This document shows positions 25,624 through 33,804 of a DNA stretch of 64,000 nt, piece after piece. The notes below the pieces were generated by a model. It saw nothing but the letters and a program-made list of their open reading frames with translations, was not told where the DNA came from and did not search any database. The DNA comes from Palsa-661 sp035535015 (lineage in GTDB: Bacteria; Actinomycetota; Acidimicrobiia; Acidimicrobiales; UBA8190): assembly GCA_035535015.1 (NCBI GenBank), contig DATLQU010000011.1:124001-188000 (forward strand), given 5' to 3'. Each line of letters begins with the position of its first letter. Position 1 is the first letter of the stretch. A program made the translations under genes and the position numbers.

Positions 25624-28029
25624 TCATGAGGCTCGTTCTGCCGGCGCCCGGCCGATGACGCCCTCGGCCTCGAGGTCGGCGATCTCCGACGCGCTCAGGC
25701 CGAGTCCGGCGAGGATCTCGCCGTTGTGCTCGCCGAGCAGGGGAGCGTGGCGCCGGTGCAGCCGGTCGGGGCCGCTCGAGAAGCGCATGGGCAGGGTGCT
25801 GTGACGGGCGCTGCCGGAGACTGGGTGGTCGACGGTCTCGAAGTACCGACGGGCCTGCAGTTGAGGAAGCTCTCCCTGGTGATGTGGCTGGGTCACCACG
25901 GCGACGGGGACGCCCGCCGGCCACAGCCGATCGACGACCTCCTCTGCCGTGCGGGGCTCGCACCACGCCTCGAGCTCCCGGTCGATCAGGTTGTGGCGTT
26001 CGAAGCGCCCTCGTGCCGTGCAGAGCGCTGCGCTGGTCGCCCACCCCGGACGTCCGAGCGCCTCCACCAGTGCTTCCCACTGGTCGTCGGTCTCCACGGC
26101 GAGGGCGACCCAGCGGTCACGACGACCACGCTCGTCCATGCCGGCCGTCCGATAGAGGTTCTGGGGGGCGGCGGTGGGACCTCGGTTTCCTGCCCGCTGC
26201 AGCAGCGCCCCGTAGGCGGAGTATTCAATCACCTGCTCGGCAGTGATGTTGATGGCCGCGTCGACCATGGCTGACTCGACGAAGACGCCCTCACCGGTGC
26301 GGCGCCGGTGCTCCAGGGCCAGTAGCAGACCGACCAGGGCGTGCATGCCGGCGTTGGGGTCGCCGATGCAGTAGGGCTCGAGCGGCTTCTGATCGGCATG
26401 GCCGGTCATCCAGGTGAGGCCCGAGGCGTCTTCGATGGTGTAGGCGAACGCGGCGTTGTCGCGCCACGGCCCGTCGAGGCCGAAGCCCGGCATCCTGACC
26501 AGGATGATGTCGTCGCGGATGGCGCGCAGCGCCTCGAAGGACAATCCGGCTTGGTCGAGGACCCGTGGCGTGAAGTTCTCCACGACGATGTCGGTGGTGG
26601 CCATCAGCCGGCGCAGCACGTCCATGCCCGCCTCGGAGCGGAAGTCGAGCGTCAGGCTCTTCTTGTTGGTGTTGATCCCCGAGAAGATGGGCGAGCGTTC
26701 CCACCACTGTTCTTCGGACATGGGGGCGCCGAGCATCCGCGTTCCGTCCAGCCGGTTGGTCGACTCCAGATGGATGACCTCGGCACCCAGCATGGCCAGC
26801 ACATGGGTGCACACCGGCCCGGCCCAGAAGGCCGTCATGTCGAGCACCCGCAACCCGGAGAAGGGCAAGGCGGTGCCACCACCGCCCTCGTCCCCCTTCG
26901 ACGCCGGGTTCCGGCGGAGAGCAGCGCCGGCCACGTGGGCGCCGAGGACAGGTGCCGGCGCGGGGGCACGTAATCGGGCCGGGCGCATCCGGAAGGGCGG
27001 ACTGGGCTGAAGGAACCGTCCTGTGGGGTCCGGTCCGAACGCCTGCCGTGCCTCGAAGTGGTCGAGGTGGGGCAGGTTGGCCCCGTTGGCGATCACTGCG
27101 TGCGGCAGGCGGAAGGCGGCGGCCAGGTCGCGGATCTCGTCGACGGTGTGGTCGGCGAACCACTGGTCGATGACCGGGGCCAGGTGCCCACGCTCACGGA
27201 AGAGCGACTTGTCCTCCATCCAGTCCGGTTGACCCACCATGGAGCAGAAGTCGAGCCACTGCTGGCCCGTGCCCACCCCGACGCCGATCATCCCGTCCTT
27301 GGCCATCGCCACCCCTGGCGTGACCACCGATCGCTTCGACCGGAACGGGCGGCCCAGTGCGTCGACATAGCTGACTGGGTAGTAGGTGAGGCACAGGGCG
27401 ACCGACTCGAGCACCGAGACGTCCACGATCTCGCCGGATTCGTTCCCCCGCATCCGCGCCACCATGGTGCCGACGGCGGCGAAGGTACCGGCCAGCCAGT
27501 CGCCGACCTGGCCACCGACGAAGACGGGGGCGCGCTCGGGGTCGCCCCGCCCGAGCCCGACCATCCCGCCCGACCACGCCTGCAAGGTGAATTCGGTGGC
27601 CGCCCGGTCGCACCAAGGACCCTCGAGGCCGAAGGGGGTGATGGCGGTCACGGTCAGATGCGGGTGGTCGCGGACAATCGCCGCCGGGCGTAGCGAGGGG
27701 AGCTCGACCAGAGGCGATCCCGGCGTCCACACCACCGCGTCCGCTCCGTCGAGGATGGCCCGGAGTCCCTCGACGTCGATCGGCTGGGCCGGGTCGGCCA
27801 CGATGCTTCGTTTAGAGGCGGCCAAGAACTGGAAGAGAGCACCGTCGTGGCCTTCGGCGATGTGGGCGCCCGACGCCGACCACCGGCGTAAAGGGTCGCC
27901 GGCCGGAGGCTCGATCTTGAGGACCTCGGCCCCGCCGTCGGCCAGGATCTTGGTGCAGTACCCGCCAGCGATCCCCGTCGACAGGTCGACGACCACCCAG
28001 CCGCTCAGCGGCGCGCCCGACTCCGGCAT
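25624..28029 (-). CDS. Tandem-fused family III CoA-transferase
   Basis: An 801-residue protein made of two CaiB/BaiF domains. Domain 1 (1 to about 365) begins GWVVVDLSTGIAGGYCTKILADGGAEV and carries GDWLAGTF, with Asp at the catalytic position. Domain 2 (about 385-780) begins LRVLDMTAFWAGPVCTHVLAMLGAEV and carries GDPNAGMHALVG. A proline/alanine linker joins them (RLRAPAPAPVLGA). Family III enzymes are normally homodimers of 400-residue chains interlocked as rings; a tandem fusion would provide the pair in one polypeptide. It should transfer CoA between carboxylic acids. It follows a crotonase by nine bases in a five- or six-gene operon. Confidence 0.88.
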   Translation of the reverse strand: MPESGAPLSGWVVVDLSTGIAGGYCTKILADGGAEVLKIEPPAGDPLRRWSASGAHIAEGHDGALFQFLAASKRSIVADPAQPIDVEGLRAILDGADAVVWTPGSPLVELPSLRPAAIVRDHPHLTVTAITPFGLEGPWCDRAATEFTLQAWSGGMVGLGRGDPERAPVFVGGQVGDWLAGTFAAVGTMVARMRGNESGEIVDVSVLESVALCLTYYPVSYVDALGRPFRSKRSVVTPGVAMAKDGMIGVGVGTGQQWLDFCSMVGQPDWMEDKSLFRERGHLAPVIDQWFADHTVDEIRDLAAAFRLPHAVIANGANLPHLDHFEARQAFGPDPTGRFLQPSPPFRMRPARLRAPAPAPVLGAHVAGAALRRNPASKGDEGGGGTALPFSGLRVLDMTAFWAGPVCTHVLAMLGAEVIHLESTNRLDGTRMLGAPMSEEQWWERSPIFSGINTNKKSLTLDFRSEAGMDVLRRLMATTDIVVENFTPRVLDQAGLSFEALRAIRDDIILVRMPGFGLDGPWRDNAAFAYTIEDASGLTWMTGHADQKPLEPYCIGDPNAGMHALVGLLLALEHRRRTGEGVFVESAMVDAAINITAEQVIEYSAYGALLQRAGNRGPTAAPQNLYRTAGMDERGRRDRWVALAVETDDQWEALVEALGRPGWATSAALCTARGRFERHNLIDRELEAWCEPRTAEEVVDRLWPAGVPVAVVTQPHHQGELPQLQARRYFETVDHPVSGSARHSTLPMRFSSGPDRLHRRHAPLLGEHNGEILAGLGLSASEIADLEAEGVIGRAPAERAS

Positions 28030-28038
28030 GTACGTCGA

Positions 28039-29004
28039 TCACTGCGCCTTGCGACGGCCGGACTTGCTGAGCCGGAACTCGGGTGGGAACTGGTCGTCGT
28101 TGACCTTGACCGCCTGGCCGAGCCCGGACTCGTAGACCTCGCGACCCAGCATCAAGTCCTGTCGGTCCGGCTTTACCGCCCCGCCCATCGATTCCAGCAT
28201 GGCGCTCATGATGCTGCCCATGTACTCGCCCTGATACTGCTTCATCATCTGGAAGAACGTCTTTTGCATGACCACCGCGTCGACGGGGCGGGAGAGTGAG
28301 CAGGCCTTGGCGTACTTGGCCACCTCGCCTTCGAGCTCGTGCCGGGGGACGACGCTGTTCACGAAGTTGCAGTCATACATTTCGCTGGCGGTGAAGGGTC
28401 GGCCGGTGAAGACCATTTCCTGGAACTTTCGAAGGCCCATCATCATGGCCCATACCCACATGCGCGGACCCCAGCCGACGTAGCGGAAGGCGGGGTGGCC
28501 GAACAGAGTGTCCTCCGAGGCGATGACGAGATCGGCGTCGGCCGCCTGGTAAAAGTGCCAGCCGTAGCAGTAGCCCTTGGCCTCGACGATGCTGATCTTC
28601 TTGAAGTCCTGCAGGGTGCGGCACCCCGATCGGGGATCGGCATACCAGTACCCGAGTGTGGCACCAGACCCCCGATAGGTCTTGCGCGGGGGATAGCTGA
28701 CGTCCTCGCCGTGGAGCCCGAGCTCCTCGCGCAGCGCCGCCTCGGGAGATTCCGCCATGAGGTCGGCCAGCTCGGGAAGGTCGGCCCCGGACCCAAAGTC
28801 GTCGCCCTCACCCCGCACCACGAGCACCTTCACGTCGTCGTCCACGTTGGCCAGATCGAGCAGATGGGCGTAGCGCAACCGCATGGCGATCGTCGGCGCG
28901 TTGAGGTGCCCGGGCCGGTTGAATGTGATGGTGGCAATCTTGGTCGAAGGATCTTTGTTGTAGAGGAGGACCTCTTCGGGATCGGGCTGCGGCTTCTCGG
29001 TCAT
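28039..29004 (-). CDS. Crotonase-family protein
   Basis: A 321-residue enoyl-CoA hydratase/isomerase-like protein, longer than the usual 260. ATITFNRPGHLNAPT (about 23-37), FGSGADLPELADL (about 69-81) and AKGYCYGWHFYQAADADLVIAS (about 145-166) are the family blocks. The usual GG pair of the second oxyanion block is replaced (CYGWHFYQ). The segment HPAFRYVGWGPRMWVW lacks the second catalytic Glu. An insert around 95-125 (LGLHGEDVSYPPRKTYRGSG) may cover the active site. It may catalyse a ring-opening hydrolysis or another non-hydratase step. It lies between the M24 genes and the CoA-transferase in the operon. Confidence 0.85.
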   Translation of the reverse strand: MTEKPQPDPEEVLLYNKDPSTKIATITFNRPGHLNAPTIAMRLRYAHLLDLANVDDDVKVLVVRGEGDDFGSGADLPELADLMAESPEAALREELGLHGEDVSYPPRKTYRGSGATLGYWYADPRSGCRTLQDFKKISIVEAKGYCYGWHFYQAADADLVIASEDTLFGHPAFRYVGWGPRMWVWAMMMGLRKFQEMVFTGRPFTASEMYDCNFVNSVVPRHELEGEVAKYAKACSLSRPVDAVVMQKTFFQMMKQYQGEYMGSIMSAMLESMGGAVKPDRQDLMLGREVYESGLGQAVKVNDDQFPPEFRLSKSGRRKAQ

Positions 29005-29028
29005 GGCTCCTGCTCTATGCCTCGTTGG

Positions 29029-30153
29029 CTACTGGGTCCAGTGCGGCGCCGACGTCAGCACCTCGGACCCATTGTCGGTGATGTGCACCGCCTCCTTGTG
29101 GAAGACGGTCCGATGTTCCTGCCCGGTGACCTGCGCGGTGACCGCCAACACCATGCCAGGCTCGAGCAGCTCGTGGAGCGCCGTCCGCGGCAGCTGAGCG
29201 GTGACCACAGGGACGTCGAAGCCGAGCCCCAGTCCCGTGGCCACGGGGAAGGGTGGCGGCGTCTGGCCGACCTCCCGGTAGGCGGCGAGGAGGCCGCTGC
29301 ACGGCTCTCCCGGACGGCAGGCCTCGAGAAGGTGATCCCACAGGTCGTCAGCCAGTCGGTAGAGGTCCCTGGTGGTGGCATCGACGGTGGCTGGGTCGCT
29401 CGGCCAGGTGCGTCCGACTTCGCCGACGTAGCCACCGGCCACCACCCCGGCGTCGAAGGCGACGAGGTCGTCCCGCCGCGCCGCCGCCGTTCGGCGGTGG
29501 CCGCGTGGCCCGGGGCTCGAGGCGATCCACGCCACCTGCTGAGTGGCCGGTGTCGTGACGCCCTGGTGGGCCATGGCCTCCATGAAGACGGCGGCCAGGT
29601 GGTGTTCGGACACCCCGGGGCGCAACTCGGCCACGGCGGCGGTCAGGGCGGTCTCGGCCACGGCCAGAGCGGTGCGGATGGCGTCGATCTCCTCGGGTGC
29701 TTTGACCCGCCGGGCGGCCTCCAGGGCCTGCTCGGCGTCGACCAGGTCGGCCGACGGGAAGATCTTCGGCAGCAACCGGGCGAAGCGCGGGGTCAGGGAG
29801 TCGGTCCCGATACGCCGGGCCTCGGCCAGCCCGTCGATGCCCTTCAGCCAAGCCAGCAGGTTGCCCGGGTTCCAGGTGATGCCGAACAGGTTGTCGTGCG
29901 GGATGTCGTCGGGGATCCCCTCGTCCCACGTGCTCACCAGGTGGACGGCCCCGGTCGCCCTGACGATCACGCACCCCGGTCCGAACGGTCGGGTGCCTGC
30001 CGTCCACAGTCGCTGGGCGCCGGCCACGTACCGGGCGTTCGCCTCCCGACCGAGCAGCAGCGCGTCGATATCGTGCTCCTTCATGGCGGCCAGCGCTCGT
30101 CGGCGCCGCGCCTCCCGAAGGGCCTGGGCGTCGGCCAGGACCTCAGTGGCCAT
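29029..30153 (-). CDS. M24-fold (creatinase/aminopeptidase P-like) protein, degenerate metal site
   Basis: A 374-residue pita-bread-fold protein with the N-terminal creatinase domain (1 to about 150) and the M24 catalytic domain. Of the five metal ligands, Asp234 (AFDAG) and Glu354 (HKEAV) remain. The second Asp is Glu245 (GYVGEVGRTW), the His of GHGIG is Thr306 (ATGLGLG), and the first C-terminal Glu is Thr339. A dinuclear peptidase site is therefore unlikely. The gene overlaps the stop of an intact M24 homologue by 11 bp, so a catalytic/non-catalytic heteromer is a reasonable inference. Creatinase-type members of the fold also work without metal. Confidence 0.8.
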   Translation of the reverse strand: MATEVLADAQALREARRRRALAAMKEHDIDALLLGREANARYVAGAQRLWTAGTRPFGPGCVIVRATGAVHLVSTWDEGIPDDIPHDNLFGITWNPGNLLAWLKGIDGLAEARRIGTDSLTPRFARLLPKIFPSADLVDAEQALEAARRVKAPEEIDAIRTALAVAETALTAAVAELRPGVSEHHLAAVFMEAMAHQGVTTPATQQVAWIASSPGPRGHRRTAAARRDDLVAFDAGVVAGGYVGEVGRTWPSDPATVDATTRDLYRLADDLWDHLLEACRPGEPCSGLLAAYREVGQTPPPFPVATGLGLGFDVPVVTAQLPRTALHELLEPGMVLAVTAQVTGQEHRTVFHKEAVHITDNGSEVLTSAPHWTQ

Positions 30154-31360
30154 AGGGATCGTAGGGGTAGTCCGTGAGCGGGATCCACGCGTCTTCGGTG
30201 ATGGCGATCACCTCTTCGGCCCGGTAACCACCGGCGCCGTCCTCCCACACGAGCGGCTCGAGCACGAGCACCATGCCGGCGGCAAGCACCTGCCTCTCGT
30301 CGTAGCCGTCGCCCAGGTCCGTGCCGATGAACGGCGGCTCGGCGCTTTCAATTCCGAGCCCGTGACCGAGGTAGAAGTGCTCCATCCACGGACGCCGGTT
30401 CCTGCCGTGGGCAGACAGTGCCGCGCGGGTCAGGTCGGCACCGGTGGCGCCGGCCCGGGTGACGGCGAGAACCGCCTCGACGATCTCGGACCACGCCCGG
30501 AACTGCGCCTGCTGGCGCGGCGTGGGATCTGTGCCCACCAGCCAGGTGCGGCCGAAGTCGGAGGCGAAACCGGCGTAGCTGATGCCGGTGTCGACCCAGA
30601 GCACATCACCGACTTCGAGCTCGCGCTCGGTGGTGAGCAGGGGGCAGGCGATGTCCCCGTGGGTCGTCCACGGACCGTCGGCCACGCTGGCCGGCATGAC
30701 CTGCCAGATGGGATCGAGGATGTTGGCGTCGGCTCCGAGCTCGAAGGCGGTCCGGAGAAACCGGGCCGTCAGTTCGTTCTGACGCATGCCCGGGGCGAGC
30801 GACGCCTGCGTGGGAGCGATTGCCTGCTCGGTAATGGCCAGTGCCTTGCGCAGGAATCCCAGCTCGTCTGGCGTCTTGATCAGCTTGGCGGCGCCGACGA
30901 CGTCGTCGGCGCTCGACGGCTCGGCGTCCGGGGAGAACAAGACGCGGACCCGGTTCAGGGAGCCGGGGAGTTCGTCGACGGCCACCCGGGCCCCATACGG
31001 CACCAACTCGGCCACTGTGCGGGCGAAGGACTCGGCGCCCTCGTCGAACTCCGGGTACACGGGTCCGTGGACGTGGTCGTCGGGCAGTCCGAGATCGGGG
31101 GCTCCGAGTTCGCCGAAGGTGGTGAAGAGGTGTGGAAGGTCGTCACCGGCCGTGACGACGGCGACCGGTCGCTGCACGTTGGCCCGACCGGGGTCACTGA
31201 GCGGCCACCGGGCACCGGTGGCGTAGGAGACGTTGCTGTTACTGAGCAGCACCAGCGCGTCGGCGCCCTGGTCGGCCATCGCCTGCTGCAGTCGGGCCCG
31301 CCTATGGCGTTGCATACGGCCCAGGTCGGGCTTGTCCTCGACGGAGACGGCGATGGTCAA
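30143..31360 (-). CDS. M24-family metallopeptidase (Xaa-Pro aminopeptidase-like)
   Basis: A 405-residue protein from a TTG at 31360 that overlaps the amidohydrolase stop (TTGA). All five metal ligands are present: Asp257 (WVDTGI), Asp268 (ASDFGRTW), His333 (LGHGLG), Glu368 (LVLEPL) and a Glu at 382-383 (YRAEEVIAIT). This supports an active dinuclear hydrolase. Such genes inside catabolic operons may cleave amide conjugates rather than proline peptides. Its 3' end overlaps the start of a second, degenerate M24 gene, which probably makes a partner subunit. Confidence 0.85.
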   Translation of the reverse strand: MTIAVSVEDKPDLGRMQRHRRARLQQAMADQGADALVLLSNSNVSYATGARWPLSDPGRANVQRPVAVVTAGDDLPHLFTTFGELGAPDLGLPDDHVHGPVYPEFDEGAESFARTVAELVPYGARVAVDELPGSLNRVRVLFSPDAEPSSADDVVGAAKLIKTPDELGFLRKALAITEQAIAPTQASLAPGMRQNELTARFLRTAFELGADANILDPIWQVMPASVADGPWTTHGDIACPLLTTERELEVGDVLWVDTGISYAGFASDFGRTWLVGTDPTPRQQAQFRAWSEIVEAVLAVTRAGATGADLTRAALSAHGRNRRPWMEHFYLGHGLGIESAEPPFIGTDLGDGYDERQVLAAGMVLVLEPLVWEDGAGGYRAEEVIAITEDAWIPLTDYPYDPYGH

Positions 31361-32535
31361 GACGACAGACCGAGGTAATGGAGCACGTTGCCACTCACGA
31401 CTCGAGCAGCCTGCTCCGGGCCCAATGCGTCGACCACGGCGGCCAGGGACTTCTCCGAGTATCCGAAGGTGCTCTCGTTGTGGGGGAAGTCGGACGACCA
31501 CATCACCTTGTCGACACCGATCCGGTCGACGAGGTCGAGGCCGAGCGGGTCGTACATAAAGGCCGACACCATGTGGGTATCCCAGTAGTAGCGGATGTCG
31601 TGCTTGAGGTCGGTGTCGAGCATGTGCCGGAAAGAGGCGTACATGTGCTCGGCGTCCTGGATGGCCGCCGGCACCCAGTTGATGCCGCCCTCGAACCAGC
31701 CGATACGCAAAGCGGTGTGCCGGTCGAGGAGCCCGGTGAGCACGTAGCGGCCGAACATCTCCCGGAAGGACGCGGCGTTGTGGATCATGCCCACCGCGTA
31801 CATGTTCGAGGCGCAGGGACCCGAGAGCGGCGCCTCGCCGATGTGGTGTGCGATGGGCAGGCCTGACTCCTCGATGGCCTCCCACACCCCGGTCATGGCC
31901 GGACCGTTGTAGTCGAGGGCCTTGCCGTCGGGCCCGTTGCCGGGCTTCAGGGGGAGGACAAAAGTGCGCACCCCGAACGACTTGAGCTCCTCGAGTGTGC
32001 GCCGGGCGCCCTCCGGGCTCCACCAGTTGATGAGCCCGACCCCGTAAAAGCGTCCCGCCGACCGTTCCTGCAAGTCGGCCAGATACTCGTTGTACACGCG
32101 GAAGCACAGTTCGCGTACCTCGGTGTCGGGGTAGTAGAGCAGTGCCATCAGGGCATTGGGGAAGGCCAGCTCACGGGCGACGCCGTCTGCCTCGAGTTGG
32201 GCCGTGCGGGCCTCGAGATCGCCGGTGCTCGAGCCCGGAAGGGGGTCGTATTGGGTGAGGACACCTGTGAACTCCTTGGGCAGGAACTGCCGGTCCCCGG
32301 CGGCCAGGTTCCAGGCGTCGTCACGGTAGATGACCCGGGGGACGCGGTCCTTGAGCGGCGCTGGGGCGCGGTCGTAGAAGATGTCCTCGGAGAGCGAGAT
32401 GTGGTTGTCGGCCGAAAAGACCTCGGTCCCCGGTGGCAGGCCAGATGACGACGAGGCGGCATGCCCCTCACGGTCCTTCGGCGGGCCCAACCCCTCTGGG
32501 GGGTAGACCTCGAGCGTTCCACCTCGACGCGCCAT
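31357..32535 (-). CDS. Amidohydrolase 2-family metal-dependent hydrolase
   Basis: A 392-residue TIM-barrel protein of the ACMSD-like amidohydrolase group (PF04909). The N-terminal metal motif is SADNHISLSEDIFYD, with Asp-x-His in place of His-x-His. IAHHIGEA near 215 gives the middle His, and WSSDFPHNEST near 355 gives the late Asp. This variant is typical of actinobacterial members found beside FadE and Rieske genes, where a decarboxylase or C-C hydrolase role is suspected. GAGGGGAGAG precedes the ATG. It leads the operon amidohydrolase, two M24, crotonase, CoA-transferase and is divergent from a SnoaL-like gene. Confidence 0.87.
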   Translation of the reverse strand: MARRGGTLEVYPPEGLGPPKDREGHAASSSSGLPPGTEVFSADNHISLSEDIFYDRAPAPLKDRVPRVIYRDDAWNLAAGDRQFLPKEFTGVLTQYDPLPGSSTGDLEARTAQLEADGVARELAFPNALMALLYYPDTEVRELCFRVYNEYLADLQERSAGRFYGVGLINWWSPEGARRTLEELKSFGVRTFVLPLKPGNGPDGKALDYNGPAMTGVWEAIEESGLPIAHHIGEAPLSGPCASNMYAVGMIHNAASFREMFGRYVLTGLLDRHTALRIGWFEGGINWVPAAIQDAEHMYASFRHMLDTDLKHDIRYYWDTHMVSAFMYDPLGLDLVDRIGVDKVMWSSDFPHNESTFGYSEKSLAAVVDALGPEQAARVVSGNVLHYLGLSS

Positions 32536-32550
32536 GCCGTCTCTCCCCTC

Positions 32551-32631
32551 TTCGACGTCGATCCGTCCCGACGACGCGCAACCGTATTACTTCGACGTCG
32601 TAGTGTTGTCAAGAGGCCGTCGGTGACCGAC
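32551..32631 (+). promoter_or_regulatory. Divergent promoter region with repeated TTCGACGTCG and a 13-bp dyad
   Basis: TTCGACGTCG occurs at 32551-32560 and again at 32591-32600. Each contains the palindrome CGACGTCG, 40 bp apart. GTCGGT-G-ACCGAC (32619-32631) is a perfect 6-bp dyad on the side of the SnoaL-like gene. These elements sit between the divergent amidohydrolase and SnoaL/MarR genes and are likely operators, perhaps for the nearby MarR regulator. Confidence 0.45.
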
Positions 32632-32660
32632 CGACGGGAGAAGCGGAAAGGGAAGGGCCG

Positions 32661-33167
32661 ATGAGTGACGCCAGGGCGGCGCGCCTGGAGGTTTGGCTCG
32701 ACAAACTCGATTTGGCGGAGCTGGTGGCCATGCTGTCGTCAGCCGTCGATCGGGGCGATGGTGAGCGCATCGTCTCCTGCTACGCCGACGAGTCCTTCGA
32801 CGACCACGGTGCTTTTAAGGGGAGCGGCCGCGCCTTCGCCGAGTTCGTCTGCGGGCCCGGGTCCATGACCCGTATGCACCATCTCCTCGGGCAGTCGGTG
32901 TTCGACGTGCAGGGCGAGGAGGCATGGGGCGAGACCTTCTTCGTCTTCCACGGTGCGGCGGGGACCTCGGCGATGTCGGGCTGCGGGCGGTACGTCGACT
33001 ACTTCCGCAAGATCAACGGCTCGTGGAAGCTTGTCTACCGACGGGTCGTGCCCGACGAGATCCCGGCCGGGGACGATATGACGGCGTACTGGCAGGCCAG
33101 GCACGACCGGAGCGACCCGACCTACGACCGCCAGCGGCGACCCGAGGATCGCGGCCTCGCCACATGA
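32661..33167 (+). CDS. SnoaL/NTF2-like protein
   Basis: A 168-residue protein of the SnoaL_4 type (PF13577). It has an N-terminal helix (LDLAELVAMLSSAVDRGDGERIVSCYADES), a cone-shaped sheet region (MTRMHHLLGQSVFDVQGEEAWGETFFVF) and a C-terminal strand (SWKLVYRRVVPDE). The fold houses isomerases, dehydratases and hydroxylase-like enzymes in steroid and polyketide pathways. The conserved Asp (CYADESF) and His (MHHLLG) could be catalytic. AAGGGAAGGG precedes the ATG. A MarR gene follows 52 bp downstream on the same strand. Confidence 0.8.
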   Translation: MSDARAARLEVWLDKLDLAELVAMLSSAVDRGDGERIVSCYADESFDDHGAFKGSGRAFAEFVCGPGSMTRMHHLLGQSVFDVQGEEAWGETFFVFHGAAGTSAMSGCGRYVDYFRKINGSWKLVYRRVVPDEIPAGDDMTAYWQARHDRSDPTYDRQRRPEDRGLAT

Positions 33168-33218
33168 GGGCGGACCGGCACAGGAGCGACGACCCTGGCC
33201 TGTGTACGATTTCCGGCG

Positions 33219-33779
33219 ATGCCATCGCAACGGAGCCTCTCTTTCGACCCGGTACTGGCCGCCCGGGAGGTGTGGAAGTCGAAGGGGTGGAGCGAGGCGT
33301 CGACGGGCATGGCGGCCGTCACATCGATCATGCGGGCGCACCAGCTCTTCCTGGCACGGGCCAATGAGGTCCTGCGCCCTTTCGGCCTGAGCTTCGCCCG
33401 CTACGAGGTTCTGGCCTGGCTGGCCTGGAGCGCCGAGTGCGGCTCCCTGTCGCTGTCGCAGATTGCCGAGCGCCTGCAGGTCACGCCGGCAACAGTGACG
33501 AACGCCATCGACCGGCTGGAGGCCGACGACCAGGTGCGGCGGCTGCCGCACCCGAGCGATGCCCGGACGACCCTGGCGGAGATCACGACCGAGGGTCGTC
33601 ACACGGTGACCGTGGCCACCGACGAGCTCAACGCCAAGGTGTTCGAGACCGTCCAGCTGTCGCGTACCGAGTTGGAGTCGCTGATCCACCTGCTCGTAAA
33701 GGTCCGCGTCGAGGCGGGCGACTTCTCTTCGGCCGACGCCAAAGCGTGGCAGGCCGGCGCCAGGAGCCGGCTCCGGTAA
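33219..33779 (+). CDS. MarR-family regulator
   Basis: A 186-residue winged-helix protein. Helix alpha1 carries MRAHQLFLARANEVLRPFGLSFARYEVLAWLAW. The HTH is LSLSQIAERLQVTPATVTNAIDRLEADDQVRRL (about 81-113). The wing is HPSDARTTLAEITTEGRHTV, with the usual Asp-Ala-Arg signature. MarR proteins repress catabolic operons and are released by aromatic or acyl-CoA ligands. Its likely targets are its own operon and the divergent amidohydrolase operon, given the dyads at 32551-32631. It converges with the SDR gene 25 bp downstream. Confidence 0.9.
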   Translation: MPSQRSLSFDPVLAAREVWKSKGWSEASTGMAAVTSIMRAHQLFLARANEVLRPFGLSFARYEVLAWLAWSAECGSLSLSQIAERLQVTPATVTNAIDRLEADDQVRRLPHPSDARTTLAEITTEGRHTVTVATDELNAKVFETVQLSRTELESLIHLLVKVRVEAGDFSSADAKAWQAGARSRLR

Positions 33780-33804
33780 GACCCCGTGACCGGCCTCCCG
33801 CGGG

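Noticed and set aside
28339..31378. Two plus-strand frames of about 610 residues opposite the crotonase and M24 genes
   Set aside because: They are antisense shadows with Gly/His/Arg-rich low-complexity sequence and no start signals.
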